Shown here: piece after piece, positions 47,429 through 56,067 of the stretch
Numbering within the stretch: the stretch's first letter is position 1
Layout of the letters: the number at the start of each line of letters is the position of its first letter
Assembly (NCBI GenBank): GCA_002029295.1
Contig: MZGW01000003.1
Coordinates: 248,001-312,000 of the forward strand
DNA from: Alkalithermobacter paradoxus
GTDB lineage: Bacteria > Bacillota > Clostridia > Peptostreptococcales > Peptostreptococcaceae
DNA length: 64,000 nucleotides
Direction of reading: 5' to 3'
Translations under genes and position numbers: made by a program
The notes under the pieces: model-generated
Databases searched by the model: none
The model's input: the letters and a program-made list of their open reading frames with translations, nothing else
Told to the model about the DNA's origin: nothing

Positions 47429-50095
47429 CTACTCTTTTCCACAACACTTTTTGTACTTCTTACCACTTCCACAAGTGCAAAGTTCATTTCTTCCTAATCT
47501 ATCTTGCTTTACTACTGTTTTCTTTACATTTTCACCCTCTGATAGATTGTCTATGTCTATTACTTGCTTTCTTTCTACTCTTTCTTCAATAGTAAGATTT
47601 AGTAAATATCTTACTGTTTCTTCTTGAATAGAGTTAATCATTTCTTCGAACATATCAAATCCTTCAAACTGATATGCTCTTACAGGATCTTCCTGTCCTA
47701 TAGCTCTAAGGCCTATTCCCTGACGAAGCTGATCCATAGCATCTATATGATCCATCCACTTAGTATCAACTACCTGAAGAAGAATTATTCTTTCTATCTC
47801 TCTCATTCTATCAAATCCTATTTCTTCTTCTTTTTTATTATATAAAGAATAAGAAAGATCTAGGATTATCTTTTCTATCTTTTCTTTATCTAATTCTTCT
47901 ACATTTCCAAAATCGATAGATCCTTTAGGAAGATATATTGAATAAAGATGTTCTTTAAGTCCTTTAAGATCCCATTCCTCTGGATATTTTCCATTAGCTG
48001 TATATATCTCAACAGATCTTTTAACTATTTGTTCCATCATAGATGTAATATGATCTTTTATGTTCTCACCTTCAAGAACGCTTTTTCTTTCAGCATATAT
48101 AATGCTTCTTTGCTTGTTCATAACATCATCATATTGAAGAACATGCTTTCTAGCAGCAAAGTTTTTGCTTTCCACTTTCTTTTGAGCACCTTCTATAGAT
48201 TTTGAAAGCATCTTATGTTCTATAGGAGTATCTTCATCCATTCCTAGCTTTTCTATGACTCCCATAATTCTTTCACTTCCAAATAATCTCATAAGATCAT
48301 CTTCAAGACTTATGTAGAATCTAGATACACCAGGGTCTCCTTGACGACCAGCACGTCCTCTTAACTGATTGTCTATCCTTCTTGATTCATGTCTTTCAGT
48401 TCCCAGTATGCAAAGTCCTCCAGCTTCTACTACCTTTCTTTGCTCCTCATCTGTCTCTCTTTTTATCTTTTCGTAAAGTCTTGCATATTCTTCTCTTGCA
48501 TTTTTAACTTCTTCATCTTCTACATCTAAGTGAGATGTAACTAAAGATATAGCATAATCACTGTATCCTTTTTTCTTTAGTTCTCTCTTTGCTAAAAACT
48601 CTGGGTTACCACCTAAGATTATATCTGTTCCACGACCAGCCATATTAGTAGCTATTGTTACAGCTTTAAGTCTACCTGCTTGAGCTACTATTTCTGCTTC
48701 TTTTTCATGATGTTTTGCATTCAGTATCTGATGAGGAATGCCTCTTCTTTTTAGCATAGCACCTATAAGTTCTGAGCTTTCTATAGATATAGTACCTACA
48801 AGTATAGGTTGGCCGGTTTTGTGTCTTTCTTCTATTTCATTTATAACTGCATTAAACTTTCCTTTTACAGTCTTATATATAGCATCTGGCATATCTTGTC
48901 TTTGTATAGGCTTATTAGTAGGTATTTGAATTACATCCATTCCATATATAGCCTTAAATTCTTCTTCCTCAGTCTTAGCAGTTCCCGTCATACCAGCTAT
49001 TTTTTCGTACATTCTAAAGTAGTTTTGGAATGTTATTGTAGCTAGTGTCTTAGACTCTCTTTGTACTTTAAGTCCTTCTTTTGCTTCTATAGCTTGGTGA
49101 AGTCCATCAGAATATCTTCTACCAAACATAAGTCTTCCTGTAAACTCATCTACGATAACTATTTCTCCATCTTTAACAACATAATCTACATCTTTCTTCA
49201 TACGTGCATGAGCTTTAAGTGCTTGATTTATATGATGGAATATCTCTATATTAGATATATCAGTTATATTATCAACTTCAAAGAAAGCCTCAGCTCTATG
49301 AGTTCCTTCTTCAGTTAATGAAACTGAATTTGCTTTTTCATCTATTGTGTAATGCTCTTCATTTTTTAGTGTTCTAACAAAAGTATCTGCTTGGGAGTAA
49401 AGATTAGTTGACTTATCTCCTTGCCCAGATATTATAAGAGGTGTTCTAGCTTCATCTATTAAAATAGAGTCAACCTCATCCACTATAGAATAATTAAGTG
49501 GTCTTTGAACCATCTGTTCTTTGTATATAACCATGTTATCTCTTAAATAATCAAATCCAAATTCATTATTAGTTCCGTAAGTTATGTCGCAATTGTAAGC
49601 ATGTCTTCTTTCTTCTGGTGTCTGTCCATGAACTATAACACCAACAGAAAGTCCCAGAAACTCGTAAAGTTTTCCCATCCATTCTTTATCACGTTTTGCT
49701 AGATAATCATTAACTGTAATTACATGAACTCCTTTTCCAGTTAAAGCATTTAAATAAACAGGAGATGTTGCAACTAATGTCTTTCCTTCACCTGTTTTCA
49801 TCTCTGCTATTCTTCCTTGATGAAGAACTATACCTCCAAGAAGCTGAACCTTGTAGTGTCTCATTCCTAAAACTCTCTTTGAAGCTTCACGAACAGTGGC
49901 AAAAGCGTCTACAAGTATATCATCAAGTGTTTCTCCACCGTTTAACCTTTCCTTAAGTACATTTGTCATATTTTTTAATTCTTTATCGCTCATAGCTTCA
50001 AACTTATGCTCTAGAGCTTCTATTTTATCAACAATTTTATTTAACTTATTTATTTCTTTTTGTTGACCCCCAAATATCATATCTAAAAATCCCAT
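47429..50095 (-). CDS. secA: Preprotein translocase ATPase SecA
   Basis: Motor that drives proteins through SecYEG. The 888-residue protein has Walker [15 protein letters not shown] near residue 101, the [14 protein letters not shown] motif near 206, [11 protein letters not shown] near 371, helicase motifs [12 protein letters not shown] and [10 protein letters not shown] (~493 and ~590), and the C-terminal zinc domain [13 protein letters not shown]. Order hpf-secA-prfB is conserved with Bacillus. All motifs are intact. Confidence 0.97.
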   Translation of the reverse strand: MGFLDMIFGGQQKEINKLNKIVDKIEALEHKFEAMSDKELKNMTNVLKERLNGGETLDDILVDAFATVREASKRVLGMRHYKVQLLGGIVLHQGRIAEMKTGEGKTLVATSPVYLNALTGKGVHVITVNDYLAKRDKEWMGKLYEFLGLSVGVIVHGQTPEERRHAYNCDITYGTNNEFGFDYLRDNMVIYKEQMVQRPLNYSIVDEVDSILIDEARTPLIISGQGDKSTNLYSQADTFVRTLKNEEHYTIDEKANSVSLTEEGTHRAEAFFEVDNITDISNIEIFHHINQALKAHARMKKDVDYVVKDGEIVIVDEFTGRLMFGRRYSDGLHQAIEAKEGLKVQRESKTLATITFQNYFRMYEKIAGMTGTAKTEEEEFKAIYGMDVIQIPTNKPIQRQDMPDAIYKTVKGKFNAVINEIEERHKTGQPILVGTISIESSELIGAMLKRRGIPHQILNAKHHEKEAEIVAQAGRLKAVTIATNMAGRGTDIILGGNPEFLAKRELKKKGYSDYAISLVTSHLDVEDEEVKNAREEYARLYEKIKRETDEEQRKVVEAGGLCILGTERHESRRIDNQLRGRAGRQGDPGVSRFYISLEDDLMRLFGSERIMGVIEKLGMDEDTPIEHKMLSKSIEGAQKKVESKNFAARKHVLQYDDVMNKQRSIIYAERKSVLEGENIKDHITSMMEQIVKRSVEIYTANGKYPEEWDLKGLKEHLYSIYLPKGSIDFGNVEELDKEKIEKIILDLSYSLYNKKEEEIGFDRMREIERIILLQVVDTKWMDHIDAMDQLRQGIGLRAIGQEDPVRAYQFEGFDMFEEMINSIQEETVRYLLNLTIEERVERKQVIDIDNLSEGENVKKTVVKQDRLGRNELCTCGSGKKYKKCCGKE

Positions 50096-50161
50096 AACTT
50101 TACCTCACTTTGTTCATTTTATATATTTTGTATAGTATATATTTTATCACATAAAAAATAA

Positions 50162-50185
50162 AGAGTGGAATAAAATATCCACTCT
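50162..50185 (-). terminator. Terminator of hpf
   Basis: Minus strand: AGAGTGGA / TCCACTCT with an 8-base loop, followed by TTATTTTTT, just after the hpf stop codon. Confidence 0.8.
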
Positions 50186-50198
50186 AAATATTTTGATA

Positions 50199-50726
50199 TT
50201 ATTCAGGCTCTATTATACCATAATCTCCTTCTTTACGCTTATATACTATAGCTAATTCATCAGTTTCAGCATTTGTAAATACGAAGAAATTATGACCTAA
50301 AAGTTCCATTTGAAGTATAGCTTCTTCTTCACTCATTGGCTTAAATCCGAATTTCTTTCTCCTCATTATTCTAATATCATTATCATCTTTAACTTCCGGC
50401 TCATCACTTATATTCTCAAATCTTATACTTTGATGTCCTTTATCTATAAGTCTTGTTTTATATTTTCTAAGTTGTCTACTTAATTTATCGACAACTCCAT
50501 CTATAGCTGCGTATAAGTTTTCTTCACTTTGCTCAGCTCTAAGTATACTTCCACTTATAGGAATAACAGTAACTTCTATAGTTTGTCTTGCCTTTTTTGC
50601 TCTTACAGTAGCTCTTATTTCAACTTCATTGGTAAAATACTTCCCAAGTTTTCCTAATTTATCTTGAATTGAAGTCTTTATTCCCTCTGTTAGGTCTATA
50701 TTTTTCCCTACTATCTTTATATCCAT
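50199..50726 (-). CDS. hpf: Long-form ribosome hibernation promoting factor
   Basis: Binds idle ribosomes and dimerises them into 100S particles in stationary phase. The 175-residue protein starts MDIKIVGKNIDLTEGIK (ATG after AAAGGGG; a longer in-frame reading lacks a ribosome site). It has the RaiA N-terminal fold (RAEQSEENLYAAIDGVVDKL near residue 70) and the C-terminal dimerisation domain (KKFGFKPMSEEEAILQMELLGHNFFVF near 122). A structured RNA of probable raiA type lies upstream. Confidence 0.95.
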   Translation of the reverse strand: MDIKIVGKNIDLTEGIKTSIQDKLGKLGKYFTNEVEIRATVRAKKARQTIEVTVIPISGSILRAEQSEENLYAAIDGVVDKLSRQLRKYKTRLIDKGHQSIRFENISDEPEVKDDNDIRIMRRKKFGFKPMSEEEAILQMELLGHNFFVFTNAETDELAIVYKRKEGDYGIIEPE

Positions 50727-50951
50727 TACTTCATCCCCTTTCGATTTTAAAAACATTAAAAACTTTTTCAATATTACTTATTTATATTTTACCCAAGTAA
50801 AAATTATTAAAACATTTTTATTTAACACATATATAACACTAAAAGCCATTATATTCACATAAAGGAAACTCAAATATAATTTTCTAGCATTCGCAAAATA
50901 CTACATATTTTTTATATTTTTATAATTTTGTAATAACTTTATCTTTTATTC

Positions 50952-51004
50952 AGTGGATAATGTGTATAGTTTTCTGTGGATAATGTGCATAACTTTGTGA
51001 ATAA
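50952..51004 (-). promoter_or_regulatory. Cluster of DnaA boxes between raiA RNA and hpf
   Basis: Five 9-mers in one orientation: AGTGGATAA (50952-50960, one mismatch), TGTGTATAG (50961-50969, one mismatch), and perfect TGTGGATAA (50975-50983), TGTGCATAA (50984-50992) and TGTGAATAA (50996-51004). They are the reverse complement of TTATNCACA. A weaker sixth, TGTGGATTG, is at 51026-51034. Boxes 1-2 and 3-4 are back-to-back pairs offset by 23 bp. The rest of the gap (50727-50950) is very A+T-rich and shows no gene; a clear hpf promoter was not assigned. Confidence 0.75.
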
Positions 51005-51096
51005 CCTATATTTCAATGCTCTTTCTGTGGATTGTTATGTTGAGAACTTGATATATGCCGTCGATCACACTGACATTAATCTACAAATTTCTACAT

Positions 51097-51128
51097 AAAA
51101 AAAGAGCACCCAATGGATGCTCTTTTTT
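51097..51128 (-). terminator. Terminator of the structured RNA upstream of hpf
   Basis: Minus strand: GAGCATCC / GGGTGCTC (8 bp, loop ATT, one wobble) followed by a run of T. It shows that the RNA is a separate transcript from hpf. Confidence 0.9.
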
Positions 51129-51335
51129 AGCTATAGCTGACCTGGTCTTTGACCCCACACTCGCCTGCTGGAGGGTTCGCTTGGGATTGCCGTACTACTA
51201 ACTCTCTCGACTTTAATGTCGGCAGGACTTACTTCTAAGCCGCACCATGATCGTCAATCCCCTTTTGGATTAACTTACGTGGATTCTTTCGCCTGCGACT
51301 GGCATGAACTTTCAACCACAGACCTATAGCTGCAT
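51129..51335 (-). ncRNA. Structured non-coding RNA, probable raiA RNA motif
   Basis: About 207 bases of markedly higher GC than their surroundings with no open frame. The ends pair (AGCTATAG with CTATAGCT), and the interior has several short hairpins (for example CGAC-GTCG and AATCC-GGATT). It has its own promoter at 51342-51370 and its own terminator. Position directly upstream of hpf (raiA) in a clostridial genome is the defining context of the raiA RNA motif. I could not run a covariance model; 6S RNA is the main alternative but the fold does not look like a single rod. Confidence 0.75.
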
Positions 51336-51341
51336 TTCTGT

Positions 51342-51370
51342 ATTTTATCACAAAAAAACTCAAATTTCAA
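51342..51370 (-). promoter_or_regulatory. Promoter of the structured RNA
   Basis: Minus strand: TTGAAA (51365-51370) and TAAAAT (51342-51347) with a 17-bp spacer, placing the start near 51335. Confidence 0.65.
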
Positions 51371-51372
51371 TT

Positions 51373-51852
51373 CTATTTTTTATTATCTATAAATATACCT
51401 TGTACATCTTTGTATCCAGCATTATATCCTTTATTTGCCCTTACATTGCTTCTTAATGACTTTATATCATTTTTTACTTTATTAAGCTCTTCATTAGCCT
51501 TTTCTTTATTTTCATTGTCTATAATGTCAATCTTTCCTAATACACTCATTATCTCGCTTACTTTGTTTTTTAGATTCTTTAAGCTAGGGTAATTATTTAT
51601 GCTAATTTCTTCTATAGAATTTACTCCTAAAGACTTTTTTATATTTGAATATATTTCATAAAACTCTTTATCAAGTTCATTTATATCATCTATTCTAGAT
51701 TGCTTTTTTTCTATACTATCAAGAAGTGCATTGTCATCTTTTTCTTTTATATATTCTCTTTGTCTTTTTGTTATTTCATACATTTCTACAAGCAAGATAT
51801 ATTTTTTTTCACTTAGCTCTATTAACTTCTCTATGCAATCACTTGTATTCAT
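51373..51852 (-). CDS. FliT/FlgN-like flagellar chaperone candidate
   Basis: A 159-residue, almost wholly helical and charged protein (LIELSEKKYILLVEMYEITKR at the start, coiled-coil middle, basic tail). It is encoded 9 bp after fliS, where Bacillus and relatives carry fliT, the export chaperone for FliD. Sequence identity with FliT is not recognisable by eye, so the call rests on size, helical content and position. It is the last protein gene of the late flagellar run. Confidence 0.65.
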   Translation of the reverse strand: MNTSDCIEKLIELSEKKYILLVEMYEITKRQREYIKEKDDNALLDSIEKKQSRIDDINELDKEFYEIYSNIKKSLGVNSIEEISINNYPSLKNLKNKVSEIMSVLGKIDIIDNENKEKANEELNKVKNDIKSLRSNVRANKGYNAGYKDVQGIFIDNKK

Positions 51853-51861
51853 AAAAAATAC

Positions 51862-52242
51862 CTACTTTCCTTTACGAGCAATAATCATAGCTTGTTTCCA
51901 AGTATCTCTAAATTCAACCACAAATTCCTTTACTTCTTCTAATATATCTTTGTCCTTACTTATATTTGCTTCAACTAATCTTCTATTTAGATAATCATAT
52001 AAAGCTCTTAAATTCTTAGATATCTCATAGTCCATATTGAGAGTTATATTAAGCTCATTTATTATATTTTGAGCTTTTATTATATTAGTATTACTTAGTT
52101 CTATATTTTTTTGATCTATGCCTATGATGGCTAAATTTATGAATTTTATACATCCCTCATAAAGCTTTAAAGTAAGGTCTTCTGCTGTTGCTGTATTAAC
52201 TGATTGATTTTTATAAGTTGCATATGGATTATTAAGTGCCAT
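51862..52242 (-). CDS. fliS: Flagellar export chaperone FliS
   Basis: A 126-residue four-helix protein that holds flagellin before export. It starts MALNNPYATYKNQSVNTATAEDLTLKLYEG, has FINLAIIGIDQKNIELSNTNIIKAQNII and the FliS signature NLRALYDYLNRRLVEANISKD near residue 76. It follows fliD by 23 bp. In the FliW-CsrA circuit, FliS also keeps flagellin available for sensing. Confidence 0.93.
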   Translation of the reverse strand: MALNNPYATYKNQSVNTATAEDLTLKLYEGCIKFINLAIIGIDQKNIELSNTNIIKAQNIINELNITLNMDYEISKNLRALYDYLNRRLVEANISKDKDILEEVKEFVVEFRDTWKQAMIIARKGK

Positions 52243-52265
52243 ACAATCTACCCCCTAAATAATTA

Positions 52266-53849
52266 TTACATTCCACCCATTTGAGCCATAAGCCATCCAC
52301 TTTGCTCTGACATCTTAGCCATAGCTTTCTCAAGGGCAGTAAATCTTCTCCAGTAAGAGTCTTCTATTCTAGCAAGTCTACTATTTTCTTGATCTATTTG
52401 TCTATCTATACCAGTTACATCTCTATCTAACAAACTTATAGATCCTCTTTTAGTAACAAAGTCTATAAGAATATTCGCCCTAACACTTCTATATAAAGAT
52501 GCATTATCACCAGTACCTGATCTATCTATAATTCCTTTCATACCATCTATTAAATCATCATAAAGCCTATTTATAGTACCAGTTTCTTTTCTCTTTTGAG
52601 ATGGATCAGATGCATTTGACGTCTTAAATAATAAATTTATAACTCCATCTATATCATCTTGAATTGCTTTCTTTAGCTTTTCTTCATCTATAGTAAGCTT
52701 TCCTCTATCTTGATAATTTCCTGTAGTTATACCTATTTCAGTTAAGTGTGAAAATCCAGATAATCTATTATCTCCACCACTATATACACTCTCATAAAGC
52801 CCTGATCTTGTTGAGTTTAATATCCTATTTATAACTTCATCGCCTCTTAAAAGGCCAGATTTAGCCTTCTCTTCCCAAAGCTTTATAGTATCCTGATCTA
52901 GTGCTTTTCTTTCTTCATCTAAAAGAGGCTTGTAATCCCTGTATCTTTTTTCTGTAACAGTCTTATTAAGACTATCAACAAGTTCATTGTACTTATCAAC
53001 AAAAGACTTTATCTTGTCATATACCCCATTAACATCTGTATCGATTCTTATAGTATGAACCTCTCCTGGGCTTGCAGACTTTAAATCTATATTTATACCA
53101 TTTATTCTGAACTGATTAGTGCTGTAAGTAATATTTTCTGCACCATTAAAGTCTATTACAGCATCTACTCCTTTATACATATCAGGGTCATTTTGCATAT
53201 TTAATTTAAACAAAGTATCATTTCCAACAAATAAATTATTATCATCATTACTTATATTTATCTTAGAATTAGATCCAGTATTAGTAGTAGATAAAAATAA
53301 TCTCCCTATGTTAGAATCGTAACTCGCCCTAACCTTTGTAGTAGAGGACTTGTCATTTATAGCCCTAACAACATCAGACATTCTAAAATCTGAATTTAAA
53401 GTTATTTCTTCTCCATTTATATTTATACTAAATTCACCTATATCTCCAAGACCTAATTCACTTAAAGTCTTATTCTCTCCTCTAGCTTGAATAGCTCCTA
53501 CACTTGCAACATTCACTCCACCAGCTAGGCTTTTTACTCTTATAGTATGAGTTCCATTCATAGCTGAAGTAGTTGCAGTAGCACCAAATACACTTTCATC
53601 AGAAGATATAGCTCTTTTGATCCAAGTGAAATTGTTTGTAGAGCTTGTAAGTGAACTTACCCCAAAGCTTTGTCTGCTATCTACTATAAAGTTTGCTATA
53701 CTCTTATTCACATTGTTATATGCCTCCTGAGTCCAAAGCTTAATCTGTCTACTTTGATTGAACTTATTAAGCTTTATCCTTTCGGCATCCATCAACTGTT
53801 TTATAACTGATTCTGTATCTATTCCAGAAGCTAGGCCCCCTATTCTCAA
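52266..53849 (-). CDS. fliD: Flagellar filament cap protein FliD
   Basis: The 527-residue HAP2 cap protein that folds flagellin at the filament tip. The N-terminus MRIGGLASGIDTESVIKQLMDAER is canonical, and the C-terminal helices (RQIDQENSRLARIEDSYWRRFTALEKAMAKM) end LMAQMGGM. The middle is variable, as usual. It follows flaG by 13 bp in the same transcript. Confidence 0.95.
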   Translation of the reverse strand: MRIGGLASGIDTESVIKQLMDAERIKLNKFNQSRQIKLWTQEAYNNVNKSIANFIVDSRQSFGVSSLTSSTNNFTWIKRAISSDESVFGATATTSAMNGTHTIRVKSLAGGVNVASVGAIQARGENKTLSELGLGDIGEFSININGEEITLNSDFRMSDVVRAINDKSSTTKVRASYDSNIGRLFLSTTNTGSNSKINISNDDNNLFVGNDTLFKLNMQNDPDMYKGVDAVIDFNGAENITYSTNQFRINGINIDLKSASPGEVHTIRIDTDVNGVYDKIKSFVDKYNELVDSLNKTVTEKRYRDYKPLLDEERKALDQDTIKLWEEKAKSGLLRGDEVINRILNSTRSGLYESVYSGGDNRLSGFSHLTEIGITTGNYQDRGKLTIDEEKLKKAIQDDIDGVINLLFKTSNASDPSQKRKETGTINRLYDDLIDGMKGIIDRSGTGDNASLYRSVRANILIDFVTKRGSISLLDRDVTGIDRQIDQENSRLARIEDSYWRRFTALEKAMAKMSEQSGWLMAQMGGM

Positions 53850-53862
53850 ATTATATCACTCC

Positions 53863-54219
53863 TTATACTTTCTTATCGATAAATATTCCCGTCTTTTCCA
53901 TTATATCAGATATCATATCTAATACCTTCTCTGATGGAATTTCTCTTATAACTTCTTCTGTTTTATTGTCTATAACTTTCACTGTTATTTGTTTTGTTTT
54001 TTCATGTATTGAGAATTTAAGACTTGTATCCATTCCTATAAGTTCTTTATTTGATTTTTCTATTGCTTCTATCAGTTTTCTTTCGGCTGGGAAAGATACA
54101 TTTTCTTCTTTGTTTTTTATTTCTTTTGACACATCTACTTTTTCATTTGATACCTTAACTTGAGTTGTATCTTGGTTATTTGGAATCATATTGTTTATAG
54201 GTGAAGAATCTATTCTCAT
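53863..54219 (-). CDS. flaG: FlaG family protein
   Basis: A 118-residue protein with the FlaG domain at its C-terminus: LKFSIHEKTKQITVKVID followed by EVIREIPSEKVLDMI. The N-terminal half is disordered and polar. FlaG proteins influence filament length. It is the first gene after the flagellin terminator and has its own sigma-28 promoter at 54252-54278, driving flaG-fliD-fliS. Confidence 0.92.
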   Translation of the reverse strand: MRIDSSPINNMIPNNQDTTQVKVSNEKVDVSKEIKNKEENVSFPAERKLIEAIEKSNKELIGMDTSLKFSIHEKTKQITVKVIDNKTEEVIREIPSEKVLDMISDIMEKTGIFIDKKV

Positions 54220-54251
54220 ATTAATCCTCCTTGTATATTTTTCTATTTAGT

Positions 54252-54278
54252 TTATCGGCAAAGTTTTGGGATAGTTTA
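54252..54278 (-). promoter_or_regulatory. Sigma-28 promoter of flaG-fliD-fliS
   Basis: Minus strand: TAAACTAT (54271-54278), 11 bp, GCCGATAA (54252-54259), the best consensus match in the window. Confidence 0.92.
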
Positions 54279-54291
54279 TATTTACATATAA

Positions 54292-54321
54292 CAAAAGAGC
54301 CAGAGAAAATTCTCTGACTCT
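54292..54321 (-). terminator. Terminator of fliC
   Basis: Minus strand: AGAGTCAGAGAA / TTCTCTGGCTCT (12 bp, one wobble, minimal loop) followed by TTTTGTT. It separates fliC from flaG. Confidence 0.9.
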
Positions 54322-54353
54322 ATATGATTTTATTACTATATTCAGTTTAAGGA

Positions 54354-54409
54354 TACTCAACTCTCTCTCGTTCGCTGAGTAGGTTCCACTACCTAAATCA
54401 TAGATTTAG
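54354..54409 (-). other. Structured 3' UTR of the fliC mRNA
   Basis: Between the fliC stop and its terminator three further inverted repeats occur on the minus strand: CTAAATC / GATTTAG, GTAG / CTAC, and TACTCA / TGAGTA. Together with the terminator they give a ~125-base folded tail. Confidence 0.6.
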
Positions 54410-54417
54410 AGTGTCAC

Positions 54418-55230
54418 TTATCTTAATAACTGAAGTACTCCTTGTGGAGCTTGATTAGCTTGAGCTAGCATAGCTTGAGCAGCTTGTTGAAGTATATTGT
54501 TCTTACTTAAGTTCATCATTTCTTTAGCCATATCAACGTCTCTAATTCTAGATTCTGCTGCTTGAAGGTTCTCAGAAGCATTATCTAAGTTCTTGATTGT
54601 ATGCTCTAATCTATTTTGCCATGCACCTAACTGAGACCTTTCAGCTGATAATGTCTTTATAGCATCATCAAGTGTTGTTATTGCAGTATCTGCTCCAGCT
54701 TGATTAGATATATCAACAGTATCAACACTTAATCCACTAGCTGTCATATCTTGAATTTCAATTTCTAATGCTTGACCTTCATTAGCCCCGATATGAATTT
54801 GTTTCCCTGTAAATGATCCATCTAGTAGCTTTTGAGTATTAAACTCTGTATTTTCTCCAATTCTATCAAGTTCTTCAATTAATTGTTCTACTTCTTTTTG
54901 TAATTCTGCTCTATCATCGTCTGTATTAGTGTCATTAGCAGATTGAACCGCTAATTCTCTCATTCTTTGAAGAATTGCATGAGACTCATTTAAAGCTCCT
55001 TCAGCTGTTTGAATTAAAGATATACCATCTTGAGCATTTCTAGAAGCTTGATTAAGTCCTCTTATTTGTCCTCTCATTTTTTCAGAGATAGCAAGTCCTG
55101 CTGCATCATCTGCTGCACTATTGATTCTTAATCCTGAAGATAGTTTCTCCATTGATTTTGCAGCATTGTTGTTTGAAATTCCTAATTGTCTGTGAGTGTT
55201 CATTGCCATTAAGTTGTTGTTAATTCTCAT
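54418..55230 (-). CDS. fliC: Flagellin, compact form
   Basis: The 270-residue flagellin of Hag type, made almost only of D0/D1: [21 protein letters not shown] at the start, [21 protein letters not shown] near residue 30, and the end [22 protein letters not shown] and [11 protein letters not shown]. It is probably the main filament subunit. It has a sigma-28 promoter, a leader with two CsrA-type sites, and a strong terminator. fliW and csrA are encoded just upstream, matching the homeostasis circuit known from Bacillus. Confidence 0.96.
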   Translation of the reverse strand: MRINNNLMAMNTHRQLGISNNNAAKSMEKLSSGLRINSAADDAAGLAISEKMRGQIRGLNQASRNAQDGISLIQTAEGALNESHAILQRMRELAVQSANDTNTDDDRAELQKEVEQLIEELDRIGENTEFNTQKLLDGSFTGKQIHIGANEGQALEIEIQDMTASGLSVDTVDISNQAGADTAITTLDDAIKTLSAERSQLGAWQNRLEHTIKNLDNASENLQAAESRIRDVDMAKEMMNLSKNNILQQAAQAMLAQANQAPQGVLQLLR

Positions 55231-55238
55231 TGTTTTTT

Positions 55239-55268
55239 CCTCCTTGATTTTTTATTGGCATCCTTGCC
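55239..55268 (-). promoter_or_regulatory. Two CsrA-type sites in the fliC leader
   Basis: Minus strand: GGCA-AGGA-TGCC (55257-55268) is a hairpin presenting AGGA in its loop and contains CAAGGATG, the CsrA consensus core. The ribosome site itself, CAAGGAGG (55239-55246), is a second GGA site. The pair, one hairpin and one at the Shine-Dalgarno, is the arrangement known for CsrA control of Bacillus hag. Confidence 0.8.
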
Positions 55269-55279
55269 TTAATTTTGTG

Positions 55280-55295
55280 GTTACTGGCCAGTAAC
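55280..55295 (-). repeat. Perfect 16-bp palindrome in the fliC leader
   Basis: GTTACTGGCCAGTAAC lies about 13 bp after the -10 of the sigma-28 promoter, near the 5' end of the transcript. It can be a 5' stabilising hairpin or a protein-binding operator. Confidence 0.7.
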
Positions 55296-55308
55296 TCTTA
55301 CAATATAT

Positions 55309-55335
55309 ATATCGATAATATTTTCGTATACTTTA
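55309..55335 (-). promoter_or_regulatory. Sigma-28 promoter of fliC
   Basis: Minus strand: TAAAGTAT (55328-55335), 11 bp, ATCGATAT (55309-55316). Confidence 0.9.
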
Positions 55336-55344
55336 TAGTAATTT

Positions 55345-55566
55345 TTATTTTTTGAATAAATTTTTTAATTCATTTATATTTATCTTTGTAGTTGCTTCTT
55401 TGTTCTCACTTTCTACTGCTTCTTTGACCTCACTTCTTAATATTTCTATATCTTTAGGTGCCTTTATTCCAAGCTTTACTTTTCCGTCAGAGGTTTCTAG
55501 TACTGTTATTTCTATATTTTCATTTATTATTATACTTTCATTGTTTTTTCTTGTTAGTACTAGCAT
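55345..55566 (-). CDS. csrA: Carbon storage regulator CsrA
   Basis: A 73-residue RNA-binding translational repressor. It starts MLVLTRKNNESIIINENIEI, with GKVKLGIKAPKDIEILRSEV near residue 32. The ATG at 55566 is preferred (AGGTAGGTG upstream); GTG three codons earlier is the alternative. It follows fliW with one base between the stop and the ATG. It is expected to bind the fliC leader and to be held inactive by FliW. Confidence 0.95.
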   Translation of the reverse strand: MLVLTRKNNESIIINENIEITVLETSDGKVKLGIKAPKDIEILRSEVKEAVESENKEATTKININELKNLFKK

Positions 55567-55567
55567 T

Positions 55568-55993
55568 TTATGCACCTACCTTTTGAAATATATTGTATCT
55601 TAGTGGGTAGTTGTCATCTAAGATTATTTGCCTTCCTTTTCTTTCTTTGTTGTTTATTATTATAGGTGCTTGAAGATTTGTTCTTATTTGTTTTATATCT
55701 TCTGGTATTGTAACTACTGTGTATATAGATATATCTTCGTGAGATTGTATATTAAGCTTTTTAACGGTGTTTTCATTTATCTTAAAGTCGTACTGAGGAT
55801 TTACTATAAATGGATTTATTAAACTTAAAGTCACATCTTCTTCTATAGATTGTAGCCACTCAAATACCATATCTTCTTCTTTTATTATTACAAATTTGGT
55901 TAAATTCTCAAATCCAGGTATTCCATCTTCAAATGTTATTATATCTTCTTCTTTTATATTTATTTCTCCGAAGTTAATTGTACTTATTTTCAA
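55568..55993 (-). CDS. fliW: Flagellar assembly factor FliW
   Basis: A 141-residue protein that binds either flagellin or CsrA. The start is placed at the TTG beginning MKISTINFGEINIKEED because GGGGTG lies 6 bases upstream; an earlier in-frame start falls inside the hairpin at 56014-56037. Family motifs are FEDGIPGFENLTKFVII near residue 21 and LINPFIVNPQYDF near 58. When secreted flagellin frees it, FliW takes CsrA off the fliC mRNA. Confidence 0.93.
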   Translation of the reverse strand: MKISTINFGEINIKEEDIITFEDGIPGFENLTKFVIIKEEDMVFEWLQSIEEDVTLSLINPFIVNPQYDFKINENTVKKLNIQSHEDISIYTVVTIPEDIKQIRTNLQAPIIINNKERKGRQIILDDNYPLRYNIFQKVGA

Positions 55994-56009
55994 TTTATAC
56001 ACCCCTTCA

Positions 56010-56037
56010 AAATAAGCTACCAATATAATGGTAGCTT
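56010..56037 (-). terminator. Hairpin between flgL and fliW
   Basis: Minus strand: AAGCTACCA / TGGTAGCTT around a 6-base loop, followed by ATTTT. It is a likely weak terminator or RNA-processing hairpin that would reduce fliW-csrA expression relative to flgK-flgL. Confidence 0.65.
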
Positions 56038-56067
56038 TATGATTTACTTAGAATAAAGAATAATTTA

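Noticed and set aside
50952-51034. The DnaA-box cluster as the chromosomal origin
   Set aside because: No dnaA, dnaN, recF or gyr genes lie nearby and all surrounding genes are far from those that normally flank oriC; a titration or regulatory cluster fits better.
51129-51335. 6S, SRP or RNase P RNA
   Set aside because: The SRP apical loop and RNase P core motifs are absent, and the fold has several short stems instead of one long rod with a central bubble; position before hpf favours raiA.
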